NCBI GenBank assembly: GCA_037833965.1
Contig: AP031351.1
Coordinates: 30,888,501 to 30,952,500, forward strand
Reading direction: 5' to 3'
Source of the DNA: Marchantia polymorpha subsp. ruderalis
Taxonomy: Eukaryota > Streptophyta > Marchantiopsida > Marchantiales > Marchantiaceae
DNA length: 64,000 nucleotides
How positions within the stretch are numbered: the stretch's first letter is position 1; each line of letters starts with the position of its first letter. The translations under genes were made by a program, and so were the position numbers. This document shows positions 1-9,772 of the stretch, piece by piece. Under the pieces are notes generated by a model. It searched no databases. It had not been told where the DNA came from and worked only from the letters and a program-made list of their open reading frames with translations.

Positions 1-1272
1 GAAGAATCAAGTCTCAATTATAACAGCTAGAGCTGAGAGCTCAAGCTAAGGTTGTAGAATAGGAGAAATTTTTTGAGTAAGCCTTACTCAATGTTCGAGT
101 TGTCATTATTACCAAAGCTTCTGAAATCGTGCTAGAAGCTTGACTCAAGCTAGCAGATATTATAACTCCGTGATACTTCAGTCAGGGTAGCTCGCAGCTT
201 CTGCAAGTCAATTTGACGGTGTTTGTTATCAACCAAGTTCAAAGATGGACCATTGTTATGCCTTGAGTATGAGAAAATCATGCATAGTACTAGTGATAGT
301 ACTAAAACCCCAATGAACTGAGGTGTAGATTTTGTATGACATGGATTGCAACAGTTTCATTGTAAAACTATAGAAACTTTGCTGTGAGCAACAGCTTAAA
401 CTGAAACCATCGCCATGATCTCACATTTCGACCGAGAATGACCTGGGATAGAAGATATGAACTGTCAGCAAGAGTTCATTACAGATCTGGCGTGCTCAAT
501 AGTGTGACACAAACTACGAGTAACAATACGAGACCAGAAACTTGAGTTAAGACCAAGGAGAGTGGACGGGTTGGAAGGTGAGGGCCACAATGCGGAGAGT
601 TAATGGCCCTAGTGACTCTTTCACATTATAGATACACGGAAGTGAAGTTCTGTGCACACCTTAGTAATAGGTGGTTTTCAGTTATGTGTTTTCTGTGCAC
701 ACATTCTAGTTTTCAAAGCAAAGAATGTATAGATAGAGATCTATACCTTCTTATTGTATATTGAGAAATACTGTATACTGATCTCAATTATTAACGTGTG
801 CAAGAGAATAGGCCTGAAATCGAGTTGATGTGCTTGTCCAAGCACAACATTTCCGGTTGTGAAAAAAAATATATATATATATAAAAAAAAAAATAAAAAA
901 AAAATTGAGATAGGAAAGTGGAAGGTTTATTAGTGAAGTTCATCTGAAGAGACTAGAGTTTGCATCTAGTCTCACTTGTAGTTGGAAGGTCCTATAGGTA
1001 GTATTGCATCTTTAGTTTTCATATACAACCTGATGACAAAAAGTTATGATTTTTGATGATTAGCAGGTTAGCGTACTTAAAATCTTTGCTAGTGATTTCC
1101 TTATGAAAACATAGTCTGATAGCCTACTAGTTGAAGAATAGAGTAGTTTCACTGCTCGACGTGGAGATGTTTTTTTTTCAAGGTCCAATCGATGATGGAT
1201 TCGAGACCGACCTATTGTTGGGAAAGTGAGAGCAAGGAGAAAGCTAGCAGGCAAGCTACCATTTGTACGTGT
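1..1272. other. AT-rich flank with no supported gene
   Basis: No convincing coding region or family resemblance is visible. The only structured element is a run of A and AT repeats at about 859-906. The last five bases (1268-1272, CGTGT) are the left target-site duplication of the solo LTR that begins at 1273, so this stretch was contiguous with 20928 before insertion. It shows no match to the 411-bp LTR of the methyltransferase retroelement that starts on the other side. Confidence 0.6.
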
Positions 1273-2285
1273 TGTAGTAACCCACTAAAGGCTAAAACTG
1301 CAATATAGTGGTAGAAAGGTCGAACCCACAGGGACAGAGGAACACACAGGGTACAAAGTGTCACGTTTTAACAGACTATTGAGGAGTTTGAATTCTCAGG
1401 CGACTGTCACTCCCAGAAATACTGCAAGTGTCCACTCGGAGCGCACTCGGAGGTCGCACAGTGCAGCGTAACACACACACACACACACACACCTGAAACT
1501 ACAGAAACACAACCCAGAGATCCGTTAGGACCTCTACTCAAGATTTCAGGGGGGGAAAGTCTCTCGCGAGCACACTCGGCGAAGCTACGGGTAGTGACTT
1601 CCAACTCCGGCTTTTACAACACTTCCACTAGCTTGCTGCTAGTGTAGGAAACCCGGTTTGGACTGCCTACTTCGGATCGAAGTCACTCATACGCGGTGAA
1701 CAACACTCTCAACTCACAAAACGCGCAGAGAACACAGGTCCGCACTGAAGGACTCACTGAGAAACATTCCAGTAACACAACAACAGTCTATTGAAGAGTT
1801 TGAATTCTCAGGCACTTGTCATTCCCAGAAATACTACAGGGGTTACCCTCAAGGCACCTGCTGCAGCGTAACCTGAATTTACAACCAAGGCTTACACGAA
1901 GTAGCAAAACTTCACTTTGGCATTCAGGGGAAAAATCCCAAAGGAGTACAATCAGAAAGAAACACTCGAAGGTGTAGGGGCGAAACTGTTCAAGTATCTA
2001 ACTAGTCACTGGCTCTGAGCATCGGCAGTCACCCGCAGGTGCAGTTCCGAACTACTCAAGTCTCTAACCAATGTACTAGCTCTGAACATTCGGCCGAAGG
2101 CCTTCAGCTACAAAATGCGGAACGCTAAGTTGTAACTCCTCGTGCGTGGTGACAGAACTCAAGGACACAAACACGCAAAGGAAATGGGTTCCTGATCTGC
2201 ACTTCTGATGGGAAAGAACCCCAGGCAAAACGCCTGGAACTATTTTATACCTTCTAAGTCCTACCTAGCACTACACTGTACTACG

Positions 2286-4326
2286 CTACACGCCTGCACG
2301 GAACCACGCTACACTACACTCCGCGGAACCTGTACTACGTCTCCTGCGCGGCGGACTGCCGCGCACTAACTCCCTACCCTGCCAATCTTCCGCTCGACTG
2401 CGCAGTCCCAAACGCTGCAACGCCGCGGACACCTCCACTTCGAGGGCGGACATGGTATCCTGCGCCTTCGACAGAAAAGCATCGAGCTTCTTTGCTACCT
2501 TCCGCCGACTCCTACTGTCGCCTGACAACAACCCGTCTGCGCGCAATTCAAACTCACGCAGTGTGAGTTTCTCCTGCGCCTTCACTTCCCAGTGGGCGTA
2601 GCCCTTGAGACAGTGGGCGACACGCCTCGCCGTCTCCACCTTCGTGCGATCCGCCTCCTTCCTGCGATCCTCTTCAATTATCACTAATTGCGATTCGGCC
2701 TCAGCACGTTGCGCTCTCAATTCGCCACACTCTGACTGTAACCTGCGGATTAACTCCTCATCCGCCTGCCGTGCGAGCTGACATTGTTCCAACAACCGCG
2801 TCTGTCGCACGAGCTCCTCTGACAAAATCCGATTCTGGGCCTGCTCAGAAATAAGTGCTTCCTTGACCTTCACCTGCTCCTTGGTGAGCTCGTCCAGTTT
2901 CTCATCCTTCACCTTCTCGGAGTACTTGTAGAATTTCTGATTAAGTTTATACTGACCCCACAAGCATGCATGCTTCTCCTTCAATTCCCTCAACTCCTGG
3001 TCCACTCTAGCTAACAGCTTGCTGGTGTGGACTTTAGTGCGAGTCCGCCTGCGCACTAACTCGATGTAAGATCCCGGCTGAAGTGGGTCGGCGTATTTAT
3101 CGACCTTGCGATCCAAGTACCTCAGCAACGGAATCACCTGCTCAGAGAGCGCCGCCGCCGGCGCTCCAACAATTTCCTCCTCCTCCTCGGTGTCCTCTGC
3201 TCCTGACATTTCTTCGGTGGAGCCTCCGTCGTCATCATCCGAGTGGAGAATTTCAGTCGCCATTGATTGCGTCGGCGACTGCCCCGAGTGGGGCTGCACG
3301 TCGTCGACGTGTGCTGCCTGCGAAGGCACGGCTGCAGCCTCGCTGCTCTTCGCCAAAATGTCTAAGGCGGTAGGCGAATGTGCCCGTGCGGCATCCCCGC
3401 CGCTCGCTTGTTGGTCGTCTACCGTGTCCTCTCTGCCGCCGACGCCCGCCGCCGAAGGCGATCGAGCGGAGGGTGGCTGCGCGGGGTTTGATTGCGCATC
3501 GCGCATCGAAATTTCATCCCGCGGACAGTCACTCCGCTCCTCCGTCTGTTGCTGCTCCCTTGATCGGTCCGTGGGGGCTGTGCTCGGCCTGTGCGCAGGC
3601 GCAAATGCCGGCGCCTTGTCCGCCGCAGGCGTAGCGCCGCGGACATCCATCGCCAAAGGCGACATGGCCGGGGGCCGCTCGCCCGATGTCCCTTGGCCTA
3701 TAGGCCCTACCGCCGAAGGCGCATCTATCGGCGGACTACCCGCTGATGGTGCGGCCTCCGCACGCTCCCTGCTCGTATCTCCTCGGCTCGAAGGCCCTGG
3801 CGCCGAAGGCGCAAATTGCGGCGCGTGGTGCGCCGGAGGGTCTGGCCCCGAGGGCCGGTGTCTCGTAGGCGGTTCTTCCGCCGGCTCCTTCCCCTTCCTA
3901 CGTTGGAACGGGGGTGATTCTTGCCTGTGCACAGGCGGCACGTGTGGAGGTGTCCTGTGCACAGGCGAGCGCCTGTGCACAGGCGGACTGCTCCTTCCCA
4001 CGCGTAAGCGTAGATCCACGTCCACTTGTGATCGCCTGTCCGCGGAGGCTCGTCCGTCCGCGGAGTCTCGTCTGTGCGCAAACGGAACATCTGTCCGCAA
4101 CGCACGTGGTAACTCCGGAGGCCCTTGGCCCGTAGGCGGCCTCTCTCCCGTCGAGGTTGCAGCGTGGCCCGTTGCTCCTGCGGTCGTCCGCGCTTCCTCA
4201 TGCTTCTCGGGCGACGCACTTCCTTTCTCCGTCGCAATCGTCGCCGTGTCCGCACTGTCGGCTGGTAACACCAGTCTGCGTGCCTTCTGCTTCGGCCGGC
4301 TGTATGACTCGTACAGCGGCCGCGGT
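2286..4326 (-). pseudogene. C-terminal half of the U3 ORF in the outer solo LTR, split by insertion
   Basis: This is the C-terminal part of the LTR-encoded protein described at 5339-8491. It has a Pro/Arg-rich linker, an acidic stretch around residues DDDD and EEEEE, then a long heptad-like charged segment predicted by eye to be coiled coil, ending at the stop at 2286. The matching N-terminal half lies 14 kb away at 18597-19678. The two halves were separated when the full-length element landed at 4327 with TSD GCGGT. The ORF is otherwise open, so it was intact at the time of insertion. Confidence 0.8.
4322..4326. repeat. Target-site duplication GCGGT, left copy
   Basis: GCGGT precedes the TG terminus of the element at 4327 and recurs at 18592-18596 directly after its other terminus CA. 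In an uninterrupted LTR copy (about 7395-7405) the same place has GCGGT once, followed by CGAATGGG. This shows a clean 5-bp duplication typical of Ty3/gypsy integrase. Confidence 0.95.
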
Positions 4327-4523
4327 TGTAATAACCCACTAAAGGCTAAAACTGCAATATAGTGGTAGAAAGGTCGAACCCACAGGGACAGAGGAACACA
4401 CAGGGTACAAAGTGTCACGTTTAACAGACTATTGATGAGTTTGAATTCTCAGGCGACTGTCACTCCCAGAAATACTGCAAGTGTCCACTCGGAGCGCACT
4501 CGGAGGTCGCACAGTGCAGCGTA

Positions 4524-4545
4524 ACACACACACACACACACACAC
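4524..4545. repeat. (CA)n microsatellite in U5
   Basis: An uninterrupted run of CA repeats (TG on the element strand) lies in U5. It recurs at the matching place in each LTR copy (about 1471, 15730, 33512 and, longer, 37650) with varying unit number, as expected for slippage. Confidence 0.85.
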
Positions 4546-5273
4546 CTGAAACTACAGAAACACAACCCAGAGATCCGTTAGGACCTCTACTCAAGATTTC
4601 AGGGGGGGAAAGTCTCTCGCGAGCACACTCGGCGAAGCTACGGGTAGTGACTTCCAACTCCGGCTTTTACAACACTTCCACTAGCTTGCTGCTAGTGTAG
4701 GAAACCCGGTTTGGACTGCCTACTTCGGATCGAAGTCACTCATACGCGGTGAACAACACTCTCAACTCACAAAACGCGCAGAGAACACAGGTCCGCACTG
4801 AAGGACTCACTGAGAAACATTCCAGTAACACAACAACAGTCTATTGAAGAGTTTGAATTCTCAGGCACTTGTCATTCCCAGAAATACTACAGGGGTTACC
4901 CTCAAGGCACCTGCTGCAGCGTAACCTGAATTTACAACCAAGGCTTACACGAAGTAGCAAAACTTCACTTTGGCATTCAGGGGAAAAATCCCAAAGGAGT
5001 ACAATCAGAAAGAAACACTCGAAGGTGTAGGGGCGAAACTGTTCAAGTATCTAACTAGTCACTGGCTCTGAGCATCGGCAGTCACCCGCAGGTGCAGTTC
5101 CGAACTACTCAAGTCTCTAACCAATGTACTAGCTCTGAACATTCGGCCGAAGGCCTTCAGCTACAAAATGCGGAACGCTAAGTTGTAACTCCTCGTGCGT
5201 GGTGACAGAACTCAAGGACACAAACACGCAAAGGAAATGGGTTCCTGATCTGCACTTCTGATGGGAAAGAACC

Positions 5274-5290
5274 CCAGGCAAAACGCCTGG
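5274..5290 (-). promoter_or_regulatory. Short hairpin next to the expected RNA start
   Basis: On the element strand CCAGGC and GCCTGG are separated by five bases, just downstream of the TATA box. It would sit at or near the 5' end of the genomic RNA and, in the 3' LTR, close to the polyadenylation region. It is identical in all four younger LTR copies. Confidence 0.5.
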
Positions 5291-5293
5291 AAC

Positions 5294-5302
5294 TATTTTA
5301 TA
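5294..5302 (-). promoter_or_regulatory. TATA box of the giant LTR (3' copy)
   Basis: The element strand reads GGTATAAAATAG, a close match to a plant TATA box. It lies about 40 bases downstream of the stop codon of the U3 ORF. Transcription from the LTR would start about 25-30 bases further on, which places the whole 1050-codon ORF upstream of the start site, within U3. The active copy for the full-length element is the identical box at 16496-16504. Confidence 0.7.
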
Positions 5303-5338
5303 CCTTCTAAGTCCTACCTAGCACTACACTGCACTACG

Positions 5339-8300
5339 CTACACGCCTGCACGGAACCACGCTACACTACACTCCGCGGAACCTGTACTACGTCGCCTGC
5401 GCGGCCGACTGCCGCGCACTAACTCCCTACCCTGCCACTCTTCCGCTCGACTGCGCAGTCCCAACCTCTGCAACGCCGCGGACACCTCCACTTCGAGGGC
5501 GGACATGGTATCCTGTGCCTTCGACAGAAAGGCCTCGAGCTTCTTTGCTACCTTCCGCCGACTCCTACTGTCGCCTGACAACAACCCGGCTGCGCGCAAT
5601 TCAAACTCACGCAGTGTGAGTTTCTCCTGCGCCTTCACTTCCCAGTGGGCGTAGCCCTTGAGACAGTGGGCGACTCGCCTCGCCGTCTCCACCTTCGTGC
5701 GATCCGCCTCCTTCCTGCGATCCTCTTCAATTATCACTAATTGCGATTCGGCTTCAGCACGTTGCGCTCTCAATTCGCCACACTCTGACTGCAACCTGCG
5801 GATTAACTCTTCATCCGCCTGCCGTGCGAGCTGACATTGTTCCAACAACCTCGTCTGTCGCACGAGCTCCTCTGACAAAATCCGATTCTGGGCCTGCTCA
5901 GAGTTGAGTGCTTCCTTGACCTTCACCTGCTCCTTGGTGAGCTCGCCCAGTTTCTCATCCTTCATCTTCTCGGAGTGCTTGTAGAATTTCTGATTAAGCT
6001 TGTACTGACCCCACAAGCACTCATGCTTCTCCTTCAAGTCCCTCAACTCCTGGTCCACTCTAGCTAATAGCTTGCTGGTGTGGACTTTAGTGCGAGTCCG
6101 CCTGCGCACTAACTCGATGTAAGATCCCGGCTGGAGTGGGTCGGCGTATTTATCGACCTTGCGATCCAAGTACCGCAGCAACGGAATCACCTGCTCAGAG
6201 AGCGCCGCCGCCGGTGCTCCAACAATTTCCTCCTCCTCCTCCTCGGTGTCTTCTGCTCCTGACATTTCTTCCGTGGAGCCTCCGTCGTCATCATCCGAGT
6301 GGAGAATTTCAGTCGCCATTGATTGCGTCGGCGACTGCCCCGAGTGGGGCTGCACGTCGTCGACGTGTGCTGCCTGCGAAGGCACGGCTGCAGCCTCGCT
6401 GCTCGTCGCCAAAATGTCTAAGGCGGAAGGCGAATGTACCCGAGCGGCATCCCCGTCGCTCGCTGGTTGATTGCCTACCGCGTCCTCTCTGTCTCCGTCG
6501 TCCGCCGCCGAAGGCGGTCGAGCGGAGGATGGCTGCGCGGGGTTTGATTGCGCATCGCGCATCGAGATTTCATCCCGCGGACAGTCACTCCGCTCCTCCG
6601 TCTGCTGCTCCCTTGATCGGTCCGTGGGGGCTGTGCCCGGCCCGTGCGCAGGCGCATTTGTCGCCGCCTTGTCCGCCGCAGGCGTAGCGCCGCGGACCTC
6701 TATCGCCGAAGGCGACATGGCCGGGGGCCGCACGCCCGATGTTCCTTGGCCTATAGGCCCTACCGCCGAAGGCGCATCTATCGGCAGACTTCCCGCCGAT
6801 GGTGCGACCTCCGCACGCTCTCTGCTCGTATCTCCTCGGCTCGAAGGCCCTGGCGCCGAAGGCGCAAATTGCGGCGCGTGGTGCGCCGGAGGGTCTGGCC
6901 CCGAGGGCCGGTGTCTCGTAGGCGGTTCTTCCGCCGGTTCCTTCCCCTTCCTGCGTTGGAACGGGGGTGATTCTTGCCTGTGCACAGGCGGCACGTGTGG
7001 AGGTGTCCGGTGCACAGGCGACCTGTGCACAGGCGACCTGTGCACAGGTGAGCGCCTGTGCACAGGCGGACTGCTCCTTCCCACGCGTAAGCGTAGATCC
7101 ACGTCCACTTGTGTTCGCCGGTCCGCGGAGGCTCGTCCGTCCGCGGAGGTTCGCCTGTGCGCAAACGGAACATCTGTCCGCATCGCACGTGGTAACTCCG
7201 GAGGCCCTTGGCCCGTAGGCGGCCTCTCTCCCGACGAGGTTGCAGCGTGGCCCGTTGCTCCTGCGGTCGTCCGCGCTTCCTCTCGCCTCTCTGGCGACGC
7301 ACTTCCTATCTCCGTCGCAATCGTCGCCGTGTCTGCACTGTCAGCTGGTAACACCAGTCTGCGTGCCTTCTGCTTCGGCCGGCTGTATGGCTCGCACAGC
7401 GGCCGCGGTCGAATGGGAGCAGAGGGTTCTTGATGCTGCTCCTCTTCAAACTCTTCCCTCCATCGCCGCTTCCGCGGCACTCGCGCTGCAGGGGCGTGTC
7501 TCCCTTCGTCCCTCCGTCTTGATGGGGTAGAAGTCGGTGACTCCTCTACATCAGTGTCGACCTCGTTCTCCCGCACATACTTCCCGGGATGGTCGATGGA
7601 CAATGGCGGAAAATGTTCAAGCTCCGCCGCTGTCAAACAATTCCGCTGTCGATAAAAATTGATGAGGAAAGGAGAAAGATGGTTTAGAGTTCCCCCCTTC
7701 TCCTCAAACGCGTGCTGTCGCATCACCCTGTGCAGGATGCTCGCCCAGTGAATTGGGGTTCCCTCGATGACGCACTCCACAAAAGAGACCTGCCACAATG
7801 TGATGTAGCAGGCGCGGTGCGGCTGCAGTAATTGCATCAGCGCCGCGGACAAAGTCCGGCGAAATCGATCCTTGTAATCACGGGTCCTGTACCCATTCTT
7901 GGTAGACCTCCCGGTCTTGAACAGCTCCACAAATTGCGCCTCTTCTTGCTTGGTCACCTTGATGCTCTCACTGTCGAAAAGGAGATGCCCTGGCATGCCA
8001 GCACATCTTCCCAACGCCTGCGCCCAATCTTGGACTGTCCACCGGTCAACATGCGGACGCAATCCGCGCGAGGGTGGTCCCTGTGGCTCTAGCCACTCGC
8101 GCACCATATTCGCACAGATGTAATTCCATCCCCATAGCAAGAAATCGAGCTTTCTTGCTATTAAGCGCTCCTCGAAAGCGCGCAGCCCGTTCTGCGGTAG
8201 GCGAAGTGGCACCATCCGCAATCTGCTCGGTCTCGTCATCGCGTTCCTGGGGTTCGCTCGCCCGCTCATTCTACTTCCGCACTGCCCGCGCTTCTTTCTC

Positions 8301-8491
8301 TCTCGGCAAACTCTAATCGCTCTCAATTCCAAATCACGCGCACTCACTTCTCCCTCAATCAACAAGAAATCTCCTGTGCGACGACGTCGAGAATGTTCCG
8401 CAGCCAGCAGATGGATGCGCGCAGCGCGCACAAGAGATTGGAATCGCGAATTCAAGAATGGGACGTTCTCCGCCGCCCGGTCGAAGGTCAT
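5339..8491 (-). CDS. U3-encoded protein of the giant LTR (1050 residues, unknown function)
   Basis: An intact ORF from ATG at 8491 to the stop at 5339, wholly inside U3 of the 3' LTR. In order: a basic N terminus (about 1-110); a folded-looking region (about 110-320) with many aromatic residues and conserved-looking blocks such as DFLLWGWNY, VDRWTVQDWAQ and HLSPFLINFYR; a low-complexity Pro/Arg/Ser linker with PVHR repeats (about 380-720); an acidic patch; and a C-terminal charged coiled-coil segment (about 800-1030). The N-terminal region loosely recalls accessory 'plant transposon protein' domains found beside pol in Athila-type elements, but I cannot confirm homology. No signal peptide or membrane span is evident, so it does not look like an envelope protein. 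A near-identical 1046-residue ORF lies in the solo LTR at 29580-32720, so the frame is kept across copies. Confidence 0.75.
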   Translation of the reverse strand: MTFDRAAENVPFLNSRFQSLVRAARIHLLAAEHSRRRRTGDFLLIEGEVSARDLELRAIRVCRERKKRGQCGSRMSGRANPRNAMTRPSRLRMVPLRLPQNGLRAFEERLIARKLDFLLWGWNYICANMVREWLEPQGPPSRGLRPHVDRWTVQDWAQALGRCAGMPGHLLFDSESIKVTKQEEAQFVELFKTGRSTKNGYRTRDYKDRFRRTLSAALMQLLQPHRACYITLWQVSFVECVIEGTPIHWASILHRVMRQHAFEEKGGTLNHLSPFLINFYRQRNCLTAAELEHFPPLSIDHPGKYVRENEVDTDVEESPTSTPSRRRDEGRHAPAARVPRKRRWREEFEEEQHQEPSAPIRPRPLCEPYSRPKQKARRLVLPADSADTATIATEIGSASPERREEARTTAGATGHAATSSGERPPTGQGPPELPRAMRTDVPFAHRRTSADGRASADRRTQVDVDLRLRVGRSSPPVHRRSPVHRSPVHRSPVHRTPPHVPPVHRQESPPFQRRKGKEPAEEPPTRHRPSGPDPPAHHAPQFAPSAPGPSSRGDTSRERAEVAPSAGSLPIDAPSAVGPIGQGTSGVRPPAMSPSAIEVRGATPAADKAATNAPAHGPGTAPTDRSREQQTEERSDCPRDEISMRDAQSNPAQPSSARPPSAADDGDREDAVGNQPASDGDAARVHSPSALDILATSSEAAAVPSQAAHVDDVQPHSGQSPTQSMATEILHSDDDDGGSTEEMSGAEDTEEEEEEIVGAPAAALSEQVIPLLRYLDRKVDKYADPLQPGSYIELVRRRTRTKVHTSKLLARVDQELRDLKEKHECLWGQYKLNQKFYKHSEKMKDEKLGELTKEQVKVKEALNSEQAQNRILSEELVRQTRLLEQCQLARQADEELIRRLQSECGELRAQRAEAESQLVIIEEDRRKEADRTKVETARRVAHCLKGYAHWEVKAQEKLTLREFELRAAGLLSGDSRSRRKVAKKLEAFLSKAQDTMSALEVEVSAALQRLGLRSRAEEWQGRELVRGSRPRRRRSTGSAECSVAWFRAGV
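6975..7075. repeat. Cluster of CCTGTGCACAGG palindromes inside the U3 ORF
   Basis: Five or so copies of a perfect palindrome centred on TGTGCACA, flanked by GCG, are spaced 12-30 bp apart and are translated as PVHR-type repeats. Copy number differs between LTRs: three tandem SPVHR-like units after the first here, two in the LTR at 28332 and one in the outer LTR at about 3950. The same palindrome recurs in the non-coding U3 leader (for example 9157-9230), so its spread is not explained by coding need. Confidence 0.75.
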
Positions 8492-9735
8492 GGTCGACTC
8501 TTGGTCGTGAAGAACGTCTCACTTGATGGCCGCGCCGGCTGTACGCTGGAACGGTCTTCGCTCTCACGCGCGGCTTCACGCTCCGCCGTCGTCGATTAAA
8601 CTCTCACGCTCGAATTGGCGGATTTGAACTCCGCGAGCGTGTCGCCCTGCGGACATGGGGGCGTAGCGCCGAAGGCGAGTTTTCCGCCTTGCGCGGTACA
8701 CTTGTTCGTACCGCCCCCTCGGCCAATCCCCCTCTGCCTTGACGCGTGTGTCCGCATGTCGGACAAAAATTCAACTCCTGCCTGTGCGCAGGCAGGAGCC
8801 TCGGCGGATTCTCCGCCGGTGCGGAACCTCATCCTCCTGTGCACAGGCGTTCGCCTATGCGCAGGCGAATTCCGTCCGCGGCGCTGCGCTGGCGCGGAAG
8901 GCGTTGACCGTGGTCAGCCGTCTCCGTCCAGTCTGTCCGTTCCTTGTCTCTCCGTCGGCGCTTCCGCCGCCGCAACTCCGTCCGTCCAAGAGCGCATCCA
9001 CCCGTGCCGTCCGCACGGTCCGTACCGATTGGATTACTCTGGCGGCTCTTCCGACGTACGCGGCGCTGCGCTGGCGCGGAAGGCGCCGTACACTTTCTAC
9101 CTCACAAGGCGCATTTCTAGGGCCCAAGGCGGATTTTCCGCCGACGCCGAAGTGCCTGTGCACAGGCGTTCGCCTGTGCGTAGGCGGACTTCGCGCCTTC
9201 CCTAACCCTACTTCTCCTGTGCACAGGCAAACGCCTTCGTCCGTGCATAGGACAAAACTTGATTCCCCCTTCCGCGTAGGCGGAATTCGCGCCGGTGGCG
9301 AAATCCTTCCGCCGTAGGCGACCGCCTCCGTTTCTTCCAGTAGCGATAACTCCCTAAGTCCTCGTCCGTTCCAAGCGTTCTTGGGCTCGTTGAAATCAGC
9401 GCGTCGAGCTCTTTCCAACGGAATCCAAACTTGGTCAAGGCGCCCGAGGGTTGACCTAATTACGGGGGTTTCCCTACAGCCGCGGACGCAACCTCCGAAG
9501 GCGGGTTTTGCGCCTTGCGCCGTAGAGATCCTAACTGCGGAGCTCGCAGGGAGGGTGGTGCCTGCCCTTACTGCGGCACCCCAAATCCCAGATTCTACAA
9601 GATCCCTCGAGAATCCCCGCGATCTTCCGGATTCACTCTGTTTTGATGTACCGAAGGCTATTTACAATGCTGCCAGGGTACAGTTTTCCAAAAATGTTTT
9701 AATTTCCTCAAAATTGCCAAAAGTGGGGTACCACA

Positions 9736-9750
9736 TGCCCCCCTCCTCAA
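9736..9750 (-). promoter_or_regulatory. Polypurine tract of the giant-LTR element
   Basis: On the element strand the bases just before the 3' LTR read TTGAGGAGGGGGGCA, an uninterrupted purine run apart from its edges. This is the expected plus-strand primer and it fixes the LTR start at TGTGGTACC. Confidence 0.9.
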
Positions 9751-9772
9751 TTGTGAGCGCCCACGCGAACAC

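Larger units (their letters stand above)
1273..4326 (-). mobile_element. Outer solo giant LTR, distal part (R-U5 and ORF C-terminal half)
   Basis: This is one half of a solo LTR of about 5.38 kb in minus orientation; the other half is 18597-20922. It starts with TGTAGTAACCC (the complement of the LTR 3' end) and is broken at 4326 by a complete element of the same family. The flanking five bases CGTGT at 1268-1272 recur at 20923-20927, which marks it as an independent insertion. It holds the U5 microsatellite, the TATA region near 2240-2260 and the C-terminal part of the U3 ORF. Sequence identity to the inner 3' LTR is very high by eye. Confidence 0.9.
4327..9735 (-). repeat. 3' LTR of the giant-LTR element (5409 bp)
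   Basis: It runs from TGTGGTACC (complement of 9727-9735) to GTTATTACA (complement of 4327-4335). In element order it has U3 with about 1 kb of leader, a 1050-codon ORF (8491 to 5339), a TATA box, then R-U5 with a (TG)n run near 4524-4545. U3 is therefore about 4.4 kb. Two related segments of about 100 bp in R-U5 (near 4428-4530 and 4840-4930) share the order ATTGA, GAGTTTGAATTCTCAGG, CAGAAATACT and GCAGCGTAAC, so U5 contains an old internal duplication. Confidence 0.93.

Noticed and set aside
1-1272. Left flank considered as the missing 5' LTR of the methyltransferase element
   Set aside because: It does not contain the TGTGACATTTGAG start, the GT-rich block, or the TATA-hairpin arrangement of the 3' LTR.
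3106-4362. Long plus-strand open frame opposite the U3 ORF
   Set aside because: It is an antisense shadow of a GC-rich coding region; the same shadow recurs opposite each copy and has no recognisable motif.
5339-8491. U3 ORF considered as an envelope-like protein
   Set aside because: No signal peptide, no hydrophobic membrane span and no cysteine-rich ectodomain. The C terminus is a charged coiled coil.
6975-9230. Regularly recurring palindromes considered as a CRISPR-like array or terminators
   Set aside because: Units are 10-16 bp with irregular spacing, lie inside a eukaryotic LTR and partly within codons. No spacer-repeat order exists.
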